A stretch of DNA of 57,574 nt from Acidimicrobiaceae bacterium (GTDB taxonomy: Bacteria > Actinomycetota > Acidimicrobiia > Acidimicrobiales > RAAP-2), in contig PLZW01000003.1 in NCBI GenBank assembly GCA_003153575.1, positions 1 to 57,574 of the forward strand, written 5' to 3'. Shown here in pieces: positions 1 to 9,014 of this stretch. Every line of letters begins with the position of its first letter. Within the stretch, counting starts at the first letter, position 1. The position numbers were made by a program, and so were the translations under genes. The notes beneath the pieces were generated by a model, which worked only from the letters and a program-made list of their open reading frames with translations, was not told the DNA's origin and did not search any database.

Positions 1-20
1 GTCAAATCCGCGACGGACCA

Positions 21-3000
21 CTAGGGCGCCACAGTCAGGTAAAAGGTCTGGGACTTCGTGCCCGCGCCGTTATGGGCCTCGACTGTGAGCGAGTACGTCG
101 TGGCGATGAGCGTGGTTGGCGATCCGGAGAGCACGCCTACGCCTCCCCCTCCATCAACGAAGCCGACACCTGAGGGCAAGGTGCCTGAGATGGCCATCGT
201 CGTCGGACCCGGAAATCCGCCGGTGGCGGTGGTGCTGAACTCGTTTGCTATCCCGCTGACGAACGTGACCTTATTCGCGGACGTGATCAAGGGTTTGGCA
301 GTGACGGTGAGTGTGATGGCCTGGGTCGTCGACCCCGCAGCGTTGGTTGCTTTCACGGACAGGGCGTACGTGCCCGCCGCGCTCCGCAGTGCTCGTCCGG
401 TCAGGGTGACCCCGCCATCGGTAACCGTCGACATCAAGCCCGGCGGCAGCTTACCGGCGAGGGAGACAGTGGGGGTTGGGGATCCGGTGGCCTTGAGCGT
501 GTATGTCCCGTTCGTCCCAGCGGCGAATGTGTAGGAAGTGGTGCCTTTCAGCCTCGGGCGCACGGATCCGGCGGGTCCGGCGTAGAGCGTGAGAGCCTGC
601 TCGGCACCCGAACCCGTACCGTTGCTCGCCTTGACGAGCACCGGGTAGGCGCCACTGTCATTCGACTGGGGGCTTCCGGCGATGGTCGCGCTCCCGGCCG
701 TGCCGGTTTTGACGGCGAGTCCGGGAGGCAGGGTGCCGACGATCGCGACCGTAGCCGCGGGCCATCCTGCCGTGGCGACCGCGAACGAGCCGGGCTTCCC
801 GTCCGTGAAATCCGCCTGATTCCCGCTGGTCACGGAGGGGATGTCGGCGACGGTGAGGGTGAGTGTCTGCGTGGCGGAGTAGCCGGAAGGTGTTCCGTTG
901 GTGGCCTGAACCTGGACCTGGTAGGTCCCCTCTATCCCCGCCGATGGCGTACCGGTAATGGACGCTGTCCCGTCCCCGTTGTCGGCGAACCTCAGGCCCG
1001 AGGGCAGGGCCCCGGTCAGCGAGAGAGCCGGCAGCGGCCATCCGGCGGTGGTCACGGTGACATCCGCTGGGCTGCCCTCGGCCACCTCCGCTGAGCTGGG
1101 ACTGGTGATCGATGGAGGGCCGAAGACGGTGATCTCGAGTGTCTGACTCGACGGGTTGGCCGTCCCGTTGTCCACGGTCACCGTCACCGGATAGCGACCG
1201 CCCGAGCTCTGGGCGGGAAATCCGGAGATGGCTGCTGTCCCATTTCCGTAGTCGGTGAACACCAGACCGGCCGGCAATGTGCCTGACTCCGTGAAGAACG
1301 GCGCGGGACTGCCGTCGGCTGTCAGAGTGAAGTAGCCGGCGACATTGTTGGTGAAGGTCTCTGTGGACGGGCTGGTAATCGTCGGCACGGGATCGACGGT
1401 GACGGTGAGATCCTCCGTGGTGATTCCACTCGTGCTTGTCGCCGTGACCAGTATCGGGTAGTTGCCGCTGTCGCCGGCCGCAGCCATACCGGAGATGGTG
1501 GCCGCGCCGTCCAATCCCGGTGTGAAGGTGAGGCCGGGTGGGAGCGCTCCCGACTCGGTGAGCGAGGCCGCTGGGCTACCGGAGGTCGTCACCGCGACGG
1601 ACGATGCCTCTCCCGCTACGACGTTCGCCTGGGCACCGCTGGTGAAGGCCGGCGCAGCAGGAGGCAGAGTCAGCGGCACTGCGTGGAAGGTCGATATGCC
1701 GTTGACCTCGGACACTGCGAACAGGTTGGTTCCGTCCGGGCTGATGGCCAGGCATTGGGCGGGTATCTGTGCGTCATCGTCACCGAAGGACACCGAGGCC
1801 AGTGGTTGGGCGCTAGCCAGGCCGAAGAGCTCGACGGGATCCAGACCGCTGGACGTCGGCGCGGCCGCCACCAGTCCTCCGTTCACCGCATCGCTCATGG
1901 TCACGGCGCTGTAATTGTCCGAGCCGTAGTCGAACTGGCTGACCGGCGCGTACGGGTCGTGCACGTCGTACTCGTAGAGGCCGGCAGAGTCCACCAGGAC
2001 ATGGGATCCGTCAGGTGTCATGAGCCCGTCAGACGCTCCCGAGATAGCGAAGTTCGTCGCGCCGAGAGATTCCGGTCTGGTGACCGTGGGAGGGGTCAAC
2101 CCGACGTCGATGGTCGAGAAGGCGCCCAGGTCGTAGATCAGGTGCGGATTCGCCGGGTCCGGACGAAGGCCCTGGCCGTTCAGGTCCGCGATGTACTGAC
2201 TGGAGTATCTCGTCGTGACCCCGGTGACCGGGTTGACGCTGTCGAGCATGGCCGCCGAACAAGCCCACAGGAGCCCGGCGGCGTAGACCATCGAGGTGGT
2301 TCCGGTGATGCCCGCCGCGAAGACTGTGTTCACAGCGAAGGAACCGGTGTTGATCTCGGCGATGGAGCCCGTTCCTGACATGTGGACATAGAGGAGATGG
2401 CCGATCACCACCATCGAGTCGGCGTTCGGCAGATTGGGGATGGTGCTGAGTAGATCACCGCTGTCATCGAACACCGACACGGTCGAACCGCACGCCACGT
2501 ACACCTGGGGAAGTGTCGGATCGGCGACGACCTGACCGCAGTATCCGGTGGGCAGGACGGTCGACGGATCGGTCAGGGTGAAGATCTCTGTGCTGGTCAC
2601 CGTTCCGTTGGGGCCGGTCACGGTCACGGGTCCGGACGACGCTCCATCCGGTACCACCGTCGTCAGTTGAGTGCCGGAGTCAATGTTGAACCATGCCGGT
2701 GTCGATCCGAACTCGAGTGAGGTCGCATCCCCAAGGTTTGTGCCGGATATCGTCATCGTGGTGCCGGCGCGGGCGATCGCTGGTGAGAACGAGGTGATCG
2801 TCGGTGGACCGGACACCGAATACAGGTAGTACAGGAAATTGGCGTCAGAATTGTCGCCCGTTCCCATCGGTGTCATCACCGTTACCGGCACGCTCACCTT
2901 GTACGGCACCGGTGGCGAAGCGGCGATGATCTCCGAATCGGATACCACTTGGAAAGTAGGCGACGCATTGGTGCCGAAGTCCACTGCGGTTGCACCGGTG

Positions 3001-5681
3001 AAGCCTGCACCCGTGACCGTCACCGCGGTACCGCCCGCGGTGGGCCCGGTCGACGGACTGATCGACGTGACGATCGGCCATGCCCAGTACCGGTCAGCGG
3101 AGGTAATCGGGGAGGTGCACCCGCCGACCGTGACCGTCACATCCAGGATCCCGGACCCGGGGGGAGTGACCGCCTCCACCGCCCAGTCGTGCAGGACCTG
3201 GAACGACGCTGCCGCGACTCCGCCAACGTCGATGCCCGTGGCCCCGGAGAATCCGGAGCCCGAGATGTAGAGCGTCATACCGCCCAAGGCGTTGCCGCTG
3301 GGCTCTGACGGCGAGATAGCGGTAACCATGGGGCCGTAGGAGAACTGGTCGCCGGGCGTCGGAATGGATGAGCCGGCGGCATTGCTCACAGTGACGTCGG
3401 CGTGGCCCGTCCCAGGTGGGACGGTAGCGACGATTGTGGTCGAGCTGGTGACGGAATAGCCGGGTGAAGCGGTTGCGCCGAAATCGACCGCTGTTACACC
3501 CGACAGGTTCGACCCGGTAATGGTGACCTGGCCGCCGGCCACGGCGCACCCCGCGCTCGACCCGACACCGCTCACGACGGGCTGTTCCGGGGACGGCTGC
3601 ACGGTCACGGCGAACGGCGGAGCTGCCGAACCCAGATGGCTGGCATCACCGCTGTACGTGGCGGTGACGGAGTCTGAGCCGGGCGGTGCGGTCGTCGCCG
3701 TACAGGTGCCGGATCCGTTGACAAGAGTGGCTGTGCACTGCACGACGCTGCCGATGGCGAAGGCCACAGACCCGGTGGGCGCGACCTGGGACGCCCACGC
3801 ACCGGCCACTGTGGTGCTGTAGGTGACCGCAGTCCCCGCTGTGCCGCCGGGACTCGAGGACGCGGTCACCGTCGAACCGGCGTCGAACACCGTGGTCGCA
3901 TTCCCCTCGGTGTCGACTTCTGCACAGAAAGACGGGACGCATGAGATGCCCACCGGGTGCTCGTAGGAAGTCCCGAGATCTTGCGGGTAGGTCCAGGCCG
4001 ACCCGTCGCCAAAGCTGACCGCCACCCCCGTGCCCGCGGCGACGCACGACGTCGGCGAGGTGCACGAGATGACACTCGGATCTGTGGGCCTGACAGCGAC
4101 GGGGTTCGACCAGGTTGATCCGTCGAGGGTGACCTCGTTGCCGTTGCCGTCGACTCCCGCGCAGAACGTCGTGCTGGTACACGACAGGGATTGGACGGAA
4201 CCGCCTTGGTCTGTCGGCGCCGCGGACCATGCTGAGCCGGAGAAGGTGAACATCTGCCCGCCGCCATTGCCTGCTGCGACTACACAGAACGACGTGGTGG
4301 CGCACGACACCGCAGTCAATGGGATGGCACCGTCGAGGTCGACGGGGGAGGACCATGTCGAACCTTGCAGGGTGAGCACCGAGCCTAGGGAGTCCGTGGC
4401 CACACAGAACGCGCTCGAGACGCACGAGACCCCGGTGAAGCTCGCCACACCCGGCACCGGCGTCGGGGCCGACCAGGCGCCGGACTGGTAGGTCAGAGCG
4501 TCGCCGTGACCGTCGACAGCCAGGCACCATGGGCCACTGCAGGACACGCCGGTAAGGGGCACGGTCCCATCCACATCCTGCGGAGAGCCCCAAGTAGGAG
4601 CGGCGAACGGAACGGCATTGCCGGCAGAGTCCACCGCCACGCAGAACGCCGACGATTCACACGACACCGCCGTGAGTGGATGGGTGTCGATGTTCCCCGA
4701 TGACGCGATCGCGCTCCCCGCATAGACATACGCCTGTCCGCCGCCCACGGTGACGCAGGAGCTGGCCGAAGCGCAGGAGACTGCGGTCAGGGAGCCCGCA
4801 CCGATTGCTTGTGGATAACCGGACCAGGTTCCACCGACGTAGCTGTACGGCCCACCCGAAGTGTCGAGGACACAGAACGAGGTCGTTGGGCACGCCACCC
4901 CTTCGAACGTCGTGCCACTGAAGGTCGTACTTGTCCAACCAGATCCGTTGTAGAGCTCGACACGGCCCCAGTCGTCGGGCGCCATGCAGAACGACGTCGA
5001 TGGGCACGACACTCCGATGAATCCATGTTGGTCGAGAGCGAAACTGGTGGTCCAGACGGATCCGCTCAGCGAGACGACGTTGCCTTCACCATCCACCACC
5101 TTGCACATCGTGGAATTGGCGCAGGACACCGCGGTTGGTTCGTAGCCGGCGTCGACGGCGTCCGGCGCCCCCCAAGAACTGCCGTTGAAGGCCACGACGT
5201 TGCCCACCGAATCGACGGCGACGCAGAACTGGGTGCTGGGGCAGGACACGGAGACGAGGTCCTGCGAGGGATCAACGGGCACCGGGGACTGCCACACACC
5301 CTGCTCAAGGGTGATCGCCGCACCGGCTTGGTCGACAGCCACGCAGAACGAAGTTGTGGGGCAGGACACCGAGGTCAGAGGGCTCGATGCGATCGAGGTC
5401 GGCGGACCCCAACCGCCCGCAGAGAGTGTGATCGCGTTGCCGCCCTGGTCCACAGCGACACAGAACTGAGCGGACGGGCACGATACTGCGCTCAACTGCT
5501 GGCCCTGGTCGATGGTGGCGGCCGACCACTGCGGCGCCGGCGAGGGAGTGGGGGGAGCTACCGCGCCCGAAGTGGGCGGGAGGGTGATCAAACCGCTGAC
5601 GACCAGGAGCAGGGTAGCGAAGGCAGCCAAAGGACGAATTGCGCGCCGCGTTCCGACCGAAAGTGTTTGTGTCCCGCCCAC
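21..5681 (-). CDS. Giant secreted multi-repeat surface protein
   Basis: About 1886 residues, function unknown, probably exported. I chose the GTG at 5681: AGGA lies 7 nt upstream and a signal peptide follows (two Arg, then a hydrophobic run ending near TSGA). A start at 5801 would overlap the divergent gene. From about residue 52 there are 14 repeats of roughly 39 residues. Each begins with Trp and most carry a VSCxxxxFCVAVD-like core, so a Cys pair five residues apart recurs. A bacterial Ig-like domain (about 590-680), four IPT/TIG-like domains (about 680-1010), a YVTN/NHL-like beta-propeller region (about 1010-1340) and six putative-Ig (He_PIG-like) repeats of about 90 residues follow. There is no C-terminal anchor or sorting motif. 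Sampled G+C is near 62%, lower than the neighbours. Adhesion or cell-surface structure is inferred from the architecture only. Confidence 0.85.
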   Translation of the reverse strand: MGGTQTLSVGTRRAIRPLAAFATLLLVVSGLITLPPTSGAVAPPTPSPAPQWSAATIDQGQQLSAVSCPSAQFCVAVDQGGNAITLSAGGWGPPTSIASSPLTSVSCPTTSFCVAVDQAGAAITLEQGVWQSPVPVDPSQDLVSVSCPSTQFCVAVDSVGNVVAFNGSSWGAPDAVDAGYEPTAVSCANSTMCKVVDGEGNVVSLSGSVWTTSFALDQHGFIGVSCPSTSFCMAPDDWGRVELYNGSGWTSTTFSGTTFEGVACPTTSFCVLDTSGGPYSYVGGTWSGYPQAIGAGSLTAVSCASASSCVTVGGGQAYVYAGSAIASSGNIDTHPLTAVSCESSAFCVAVDSAGNAVPFAAPTWGSPQDVDGTVPLTGVSCSGPWCLAVDGHGDALTYQSGAWSAPTPVPGVASFTGVSCVSSAFCVATDSLGSVLTLQGSTWSSPVDLDGAIPLTAVSCATTSFCVVAAGNGGGQMFTFSGSAWSAAPTDQGGSVQSLSCTSTTFCAGVDGNGNEVTLDGSTWSNPVAVRPTDPSVISCTSPTSCVAAGTGVAVSFGDGSAWTYPQDLGTSYEHPVGISCVPSFCAEVDTEGNATTVFDAGSTVTASSSPGGTAGTAVTYSTTVAGAWASQVAPTGSVAFAIGSVVQCTATLVNGSGTCTATTAPPGSDSVTATYSGDASHLGSAAPPFAVTVQPSPEQPVVSGVGSSAGCAVAGGQVTITGSNLSGVTAVDFGATASPGYSVTSSTTIVATVPPGTGHADVTVSNAAGSSIPTPGDQFSYGPMVTAISPSEPSGNALGGMTLYISGSGFSGATGIDVGGVAAASFQVLHDWAVEAVTPPGSGILDVTVTVGGCTSPITSADRYWAWPIVTSISPSTGPTAGGTAVTVTGAGFTGATAVDFGTNASPTFQVVSDSEIIAASPPVPYKVSVPVTVMTPMGTGDNSDANFLYYLYSVSGPPTITSFSPAIARAGTTMTISGTNLGDATSLEFGSTPAWFNIDSGTQLTTVVPDGASSGPVTVTGPNGTVTSTEIFTLTDPSTVLPTGYCGQVVADPTLPQVYVACGSTVSVFDDSGDLLSTIPNLPNADSMVVIGHLLYVHMSGTGSIAEINTGSFAVNTVFAAGITGTTSMVYAAGLLWACSAAMLDSVNPVTGVTTRYSSQYIADLNGQGLRPDPANPHLIYDLGAFSTIDVGLTPPTVTRPESLGATNFAISGASDGLMTPDGSHVLVDSAGLYEYDVHDPYAPVSQFDYGSDNYSAVTMSDAVNGGLVAAAPTSSGLDPVELFGLASAQPLASVSFGDDDAQIPAQCLAISPDGTNLFAVSEVNGISTFHAVPLTLPPAAPAFTSGAQANVVAGEASSVAVTTSGSPAASLTESGALPPGLTFTPGLDGAATISGMAAAGDSGNYPILVTATSTSGITTEDLTVTVDPVPTITSPSTETFTNNVAGYFTLTADGSPAPFFTESGTLPAGLVFTDYGNGTAAISGFPAQSSGGRYPVTVTVDNGTANPSSQTLEITVFGPPSITSPSSAEVAEGSPADVTVTTAGWPLPALSLTGALPSGLRFADNGDGTASITGTPSAGIEGTYQVQVQATNGTPSGYSATQTLTLTVADIPSVTSGNQADFTDGKPGSFAVATAGWPAATVAIVGTLPPGLAVKTGTAGSATIAGSPQSNDSGAYPVLVKASNGTGSGAEQALTLYAGPAGSVRPRLKGTTSYTFAAGTNGTYTLKATGSPTPTVSLAGKLPPGLMSTVTDGGVTLTGRALRSAAGTYALSVKATNAAGSTTQAITLTVTAKPLITSANKVTFVSGIANEFSTTATGGFPGPTTMAISGTLPSGVGFVDGGGGVGVLSGSPTTLIATTYSLTVEAHNGAGTKSQTFYLTVAP

Positions 5682-5799
5682 TGCACCATCCTGCGTTGAA
5701 GATGCACTTTCACAAGGACTTATAGACCACGTTGAGGCCAACAGCGCTTCTCGGTACGGCACGTTCGACAGCCGGACATCCCTCCTTAGGGCCCAAACC

Positions 5800-6558
5800 A
5801 TGAGCCAAGCCCTGAATGCCCTTCGTCAATCGGTTGAGCTGCTCGGCCGTATCGGGGATGACCTCCCGCCGGACAAGGTCCGGGCCCAGGCGTACCCGAC
5901 CGAGTGGACGATTGCCGACGTCTTCTCACACATCGGCTCGGGCGCAGTGATCCTCCGCCGCCACTTCGAGGTCACGCTGGCCGGTGCCGAGCCCGATCCC
6001 GGGTTCAATCAGTCAGTGTGGGATGAGTGGAACGCCAAGAAACCTGAGGCCCAGGTGAGCGAAGCCACCGCCGCCGACCTCGCCTTCCTGCAGAGCCTCG
6101 AGCGTACCGATGACGAGCAGCGGGCAGCCTTCCATGTGTCGTTCGGGCCCTTGGACCTTGACTTCGACGGGGTTGCCGGCCTGCGCCTGGGCGAGCATGC
6201 CCTGCACACCTGGGACGTGGCCGTGGCCCTCGATCCCTCGGCCACGCTCCTGCCCTCCTCGACCGACATCCTCATCGACACGCTGGGCCGTTTAGTCGGC
6301 TTCACCGGCAAGCCCACCGGGACCGAACACACCCTCCACATCACCACGTCTGCCCCCGAGCGCGGCTTCACCCTCGCCATTGGAGCCGACTCCCTGGAGC
6401 TCACCGACTCTGATCCCGTGGCCGCACCGGATCTCGAGCTCCCGTCAGAGGCCTTCATCCGCCTGATTTACGGGCGACTCGATCCCGCCCACACCCCGGT
6501 CATTGGCAGCAGTCCGACGGTTCTCGAAGAGCTGCGGAGAGCCTTTCCCGGCTTCTGA
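5800..6558 (+). CDS. Mycothiol-dependent maleylpyruvate isomerase (MDMPI) family protein
   Basis: 252 residues from the ATG at 5800, which has TTAGGG about 9 nt upstream. The N-terminal half is a DinB-like helical bundle (WTIADVFSHIGSGA) with later His/Glu in LRLGEHALHTWDV, the usual metal ligands of the MDMPI/DinB family. The C-terminal third resembles the SCP2-like MDMPI C-terminal domain and ends in a helix with FPGF. Known members use mycothiol as cofactor or substrate and are typical of Actinobacteria. The actual substrate cannot be read here; maleylpyruvate isomerisation is only the name-giving activity. The 118-bp gap to the divergent surface-protein gene should hold both promoters. 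Confidence 0.85.
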   Translation: MSQALNALRQSVELLGRIGDDLPPDKVRAQAYPTEWTIADVFSHIGSGAVILRRHFEVTLAGAEPDPGFNQSVWDEWNAKKPEAQVSEATAADLAFLQSLERTDDEQRAAFHVSFGPLDLDFDGVAGLRLGEHALHTWDVAVALDPSATLLPSSTDILIDTLGRLVGFTGKPTGTEHTLHITTSAPERGFTLAIGADSLELTDSDPVAAPDLELPSEAFIRLIYGRLDPAHTPVIGSSPTVLEELRRAFPGF

Positions 6559-6601
6559 TCAGCCGGCGGCCAGCTTCTTCCGGGCCACCGCGCGGCTGGC
6601 C

Positions 6602-7522
6602 TCACCGGATCGGCGGAGGCGCTCCTTTGGCGCTCGACGCCAGCACCGGATCCCAGGCACAGACCAGGCACGCGTGTTGGAACACCGTGCCCGCGAACTC
6701 AAGCGCGGCGGCATGGGGATCGTCGAGCCTCCTGATGTCGTCCCAGTCGAGGAGATACTCGCCGAGCGTGGCGTCCCAGTGCACGGCAGCCGGGGCCAAC
6801 GTCGCATCGGAGAACCCCTCGGGCGCCGGGTGGGCATAGGCATAGAACGCCGCTTTCGGATACCGGGCATCACCCGGCCACCACCCGATAGCCACCTCCT
6901 GGGCGTCCATGGCATTGCGCATGATGAAGTCGTCTGACGGCGGATCGGCCGGCTGGCCGGAGAAGAGGTTGATGGCCAGGTCCAACGAGCCCCACCAGGC
7001 GTTCACCGGTGTCGAGCGCCCGCGGTACGGGGCCCGGAACTCGGCGAGCACGAGTGCCGCCATGGTCGCCGCCGAGAAGTAGTCGGCCACCCGCCCGGTG
7101 TCATAGCGGGTGTGCTCCTCGTCGGCGTCTAGGGGCACGGTCCAGGACACCTCCTGGGGGGTCGGGTTGATCTCGAATGCCCCGCCCAGGTTTCGTACCG
7201 CACCGAGAATGTCCCGGGTCACCGCGCCGACCGATCGGTGGGGCGTCAGGGGCAGCCGCACCCGTTTTCCGCCGCTGTGCTCGACGACCGCCTCGTGGGT
7301 CACGAGGTCGAGGGCCACCACGATCGCTCCCGATCCGTCGGGAGCGGGGAGGGGGAGGGTCTCCCAGCCCCGGGCTGAGAGTCGCAGTGCGGCGTGCTGC
7401 AATTCGGGCTGGGGCGGGGCCAGTGCCACAGCGAGCTTGCCGAGCACCTGGGTGTGGGCGTGCAACGTGTCGCACGTCTCGCTCCAGTCCTCGTACGACA
7501 CCGCCGGCCAGGGTGACGACAT
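6602..7522 (-). CDS. DUF5996 family protein
   Basis: 306 residues from an ATG with a GGTGGGGAG-like ribosome site immediately before it. The opening pattern (W-P-x-V-S-Y-E-D-W, then TLHAHTQVLGKLAVAL), a central EEHTRYD, the VNAWWGSLDLAINLFSG stretch and FYAYAHPAPEGF near the C-terminus are the landmarks I recall for DUF5996. Length is normal for the family. Biochemical function is unknown. No signal peptide or membrane segment is seen. It is convergent with the MDMPI gene, with 43 bp between the two stops, and reads alone. Confidence 0.8.
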   Translation of the reverse strand: MSSPWPAVSYEDWSETCDTLHAHTQVLGKLAVALAPPQPELQHAALRLSARGWETLPLPAPDGSGAIVVALDLVTHEAVVEHSGGKRVRLPLTPHRSVGAVTRDILGAVRNLGGAFEINPTPQEVSWTVPLDADEEHTRYDTGRVADYFSAATMAALVLAEFRAPYRGRSTPVNAWWGSLDLAINLFSGQPADPPSDDFIMRNAMDAQEVAIGWWPGDARYPKAAFYAYAHPAPEGFSDATLAPAAVHWDATLGEYLLDWDDIRRLDDPHAAALEFAGTVFQHACLVCAWDPVLASSAKGAPPPIR

Positions 7523-7596
7523 CTCCCCACCTTATCCAGGGGCAGGCGATCCGGACCGGCTGACCCGACCCGTTCAACGGAAGGAGCGGTCGCCCG

Positions 7597-8919
7597 TCAG
7601 CCGACGTCGGTTCGGTCGGCGTCGACCGCGGCCGACGACGCGGCCGAGCCGAAGGCCAGTCCGGGCCGGGTCCGGAAGTGCGTCGTCGAGGCGTGCTCCG
7701 GTCGATGGTCGTGGAGGGTCCGGACGTAGTCGCCGTAGCGGGCGGCCAACGGGCCCGCCGACAGTCCGTGGGCCAGGACGCTGAAGGTCACGGTGACCAC
7801 CACGACGCTCAGGACCGCATTGCCCGCCGACGGGTCGAGGGTGTCGTAGGCGATGAGGCCGAACACCACCGAGGCCAGGCCACGCGGGCCGAACCAACCG
7901 ACCAGTCCGACGGTACGCCGGTCCAGCCCGGACCCGATCAGGGCGAGCGCCACCGGGATCATCCGCAGCGCGGTGAGGGCCAGCACGGCGAACAGGTAGT
8001 CCTGCCAGGAGGCGGCCCGAAACCCGGGCACCACCATGACGGCACCGAACACCAGCCAGACCATCAGGGCGAGGAATCCCCCGACGCGCTCGGCGAAGAC
8101 CACTGCCTCCTCGAGCCCGTCCCGGACCAAGCTGCCGAAGCACATGCCGGCCAGGAAGGCGGCCACGAATCCGTTGCCACGGACCTGCAGCGCCAGGTCG
8201 TAGGCGAGGAGGGCGAGCCCGAGGGCGGCCAGGGGACGGAAGGCCGGGGCGCTCCAACCCCGGGCCAGCGAGAGGGCCACCAGCCATCCGCCGGCCAGCC
8301 CGATGCCGACGCCGATGCCGGCCCCGACGAGGAGCTCGCGCACGGCGCTACCCAGGTGGGCCGCGTGGGACGTCTCGGTGGAGACGGCGCCAGCCAGGAA
8401 CAGGTTGACGAACGGGGTGGCGATCCCGTCATTCAGTCCGCTCTCCACGTTGAACAGCCGACGGATCCGGTTCGGGATCCGTCGATCCTCCATGATCGTG
8501 GCCCCGAGTGCTGCGTCGGTCGGCGCCACGATCGCCCCGACCGTTGCCGCCGCCCAGATGCCGATGCCCGGCAGCACGCCGAACGCTACCGCGGTGCCGA
8601 AGCCGATGGTGAGGGGGAGACCGACCGCCAGCAGCCGGACGGGTAGCCCGAGGTCGTGTCGGAGCTCGTGGACGTTGACCCGGGACGCGTCGGTGAACAG
8701 CACCAGGGCCAGGGTGACCTCGGCCAACGACAGAACCTTCGACGAGTGGGGGTTCAGCTCGATGAGATGGACCGGCCCGTGGGTGACCACCAGCCCCATG
8801 GCCACGAAGGCGATCGGAGCGCTGATCGACCACCGCTCGAGACGGCCGGCGACGAGCGCCCAGACCACCACGCACGTGGACACGACCACCAGGGTGAACG
8901 TGTCGAGACCGTGCTGCAC
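7597..8919 (-). CDS. Cation:proton antiporter, CPA1 type
   Basis: 440 residues from the GTG at 8919, preceded by GGAGGAGGG; an upstream in-frame ATG at 8961 lacks this. About 11-12 hydrophobic segments. FTDASRVN, then GAIVAPTDAALGATIM with the conserved TD pair, then FNVESGLNDGIATPFVN match the ion-binding core of Na+/H+ exchangers. Expected role is exchange of Na+ or K+ for H+ at the plasma membrane, for pH and salt balance. The specific cation cannot be deduced. The C-terminal tail is short, with no TrkA-type regulatory domain. It is divergent from the Coq4-like gene. Confidence 0.9.
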   Translation of the reverse strand: MQHGLDTFTLVVVSTCVVVWALVAGRLERWSISAPIAFVAMGLVVTHGPVHLIELNPHSSKVLSLAEVTLALVLFTDASRVNVHELRHDLGLPVRLLAVGLPLTIGFGTAVAFGVLPGIGIWAAATVGAIVAPTDAALGATIMEDRRIPNRIRRLFNVESGLNDGIATPFVNLFLAGAVSTETSHAAHLGSAVRELLVGAGIGVGIGLAGGWLVALSLARGWSAPAFRPLAALGLALLAYDLALQVRGNGFVAAFLAGMCFGSLVRDGLEEAVVFAERVGGFLALMVWLVFGAVMVVPGFRAASWQDYLFAVLALTALRMIPVALALIGSGLDRRTVGLVGWFGPRGLASVVFGLIAYDTLDPSAGNAVLSVVVVTVTFSVLAHGLSAGPLAARYGDYVRTLHDHRPEHASTTHFRTRPGLAFGSAASSAAVDADRTDVG

Positions 8920-9014
8920 CGGGCCCTCCTCCCTGTCCGACCCCGCGCATCCGTCGCCCATCGGCGGACCGGCGTGACCCGGGCCCGAGTCTGCCCGCTC
9001 GGCCCCCTGCAGCG

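Noticed and set aside
5682..5801. Extra 40 codons at the 5' end of the giant gene
   Set aside because: They would put the signal peptide at residue 55 and overlap the divergent MDMPI start; the GTG at 5681 has a ribosome site and fits better.
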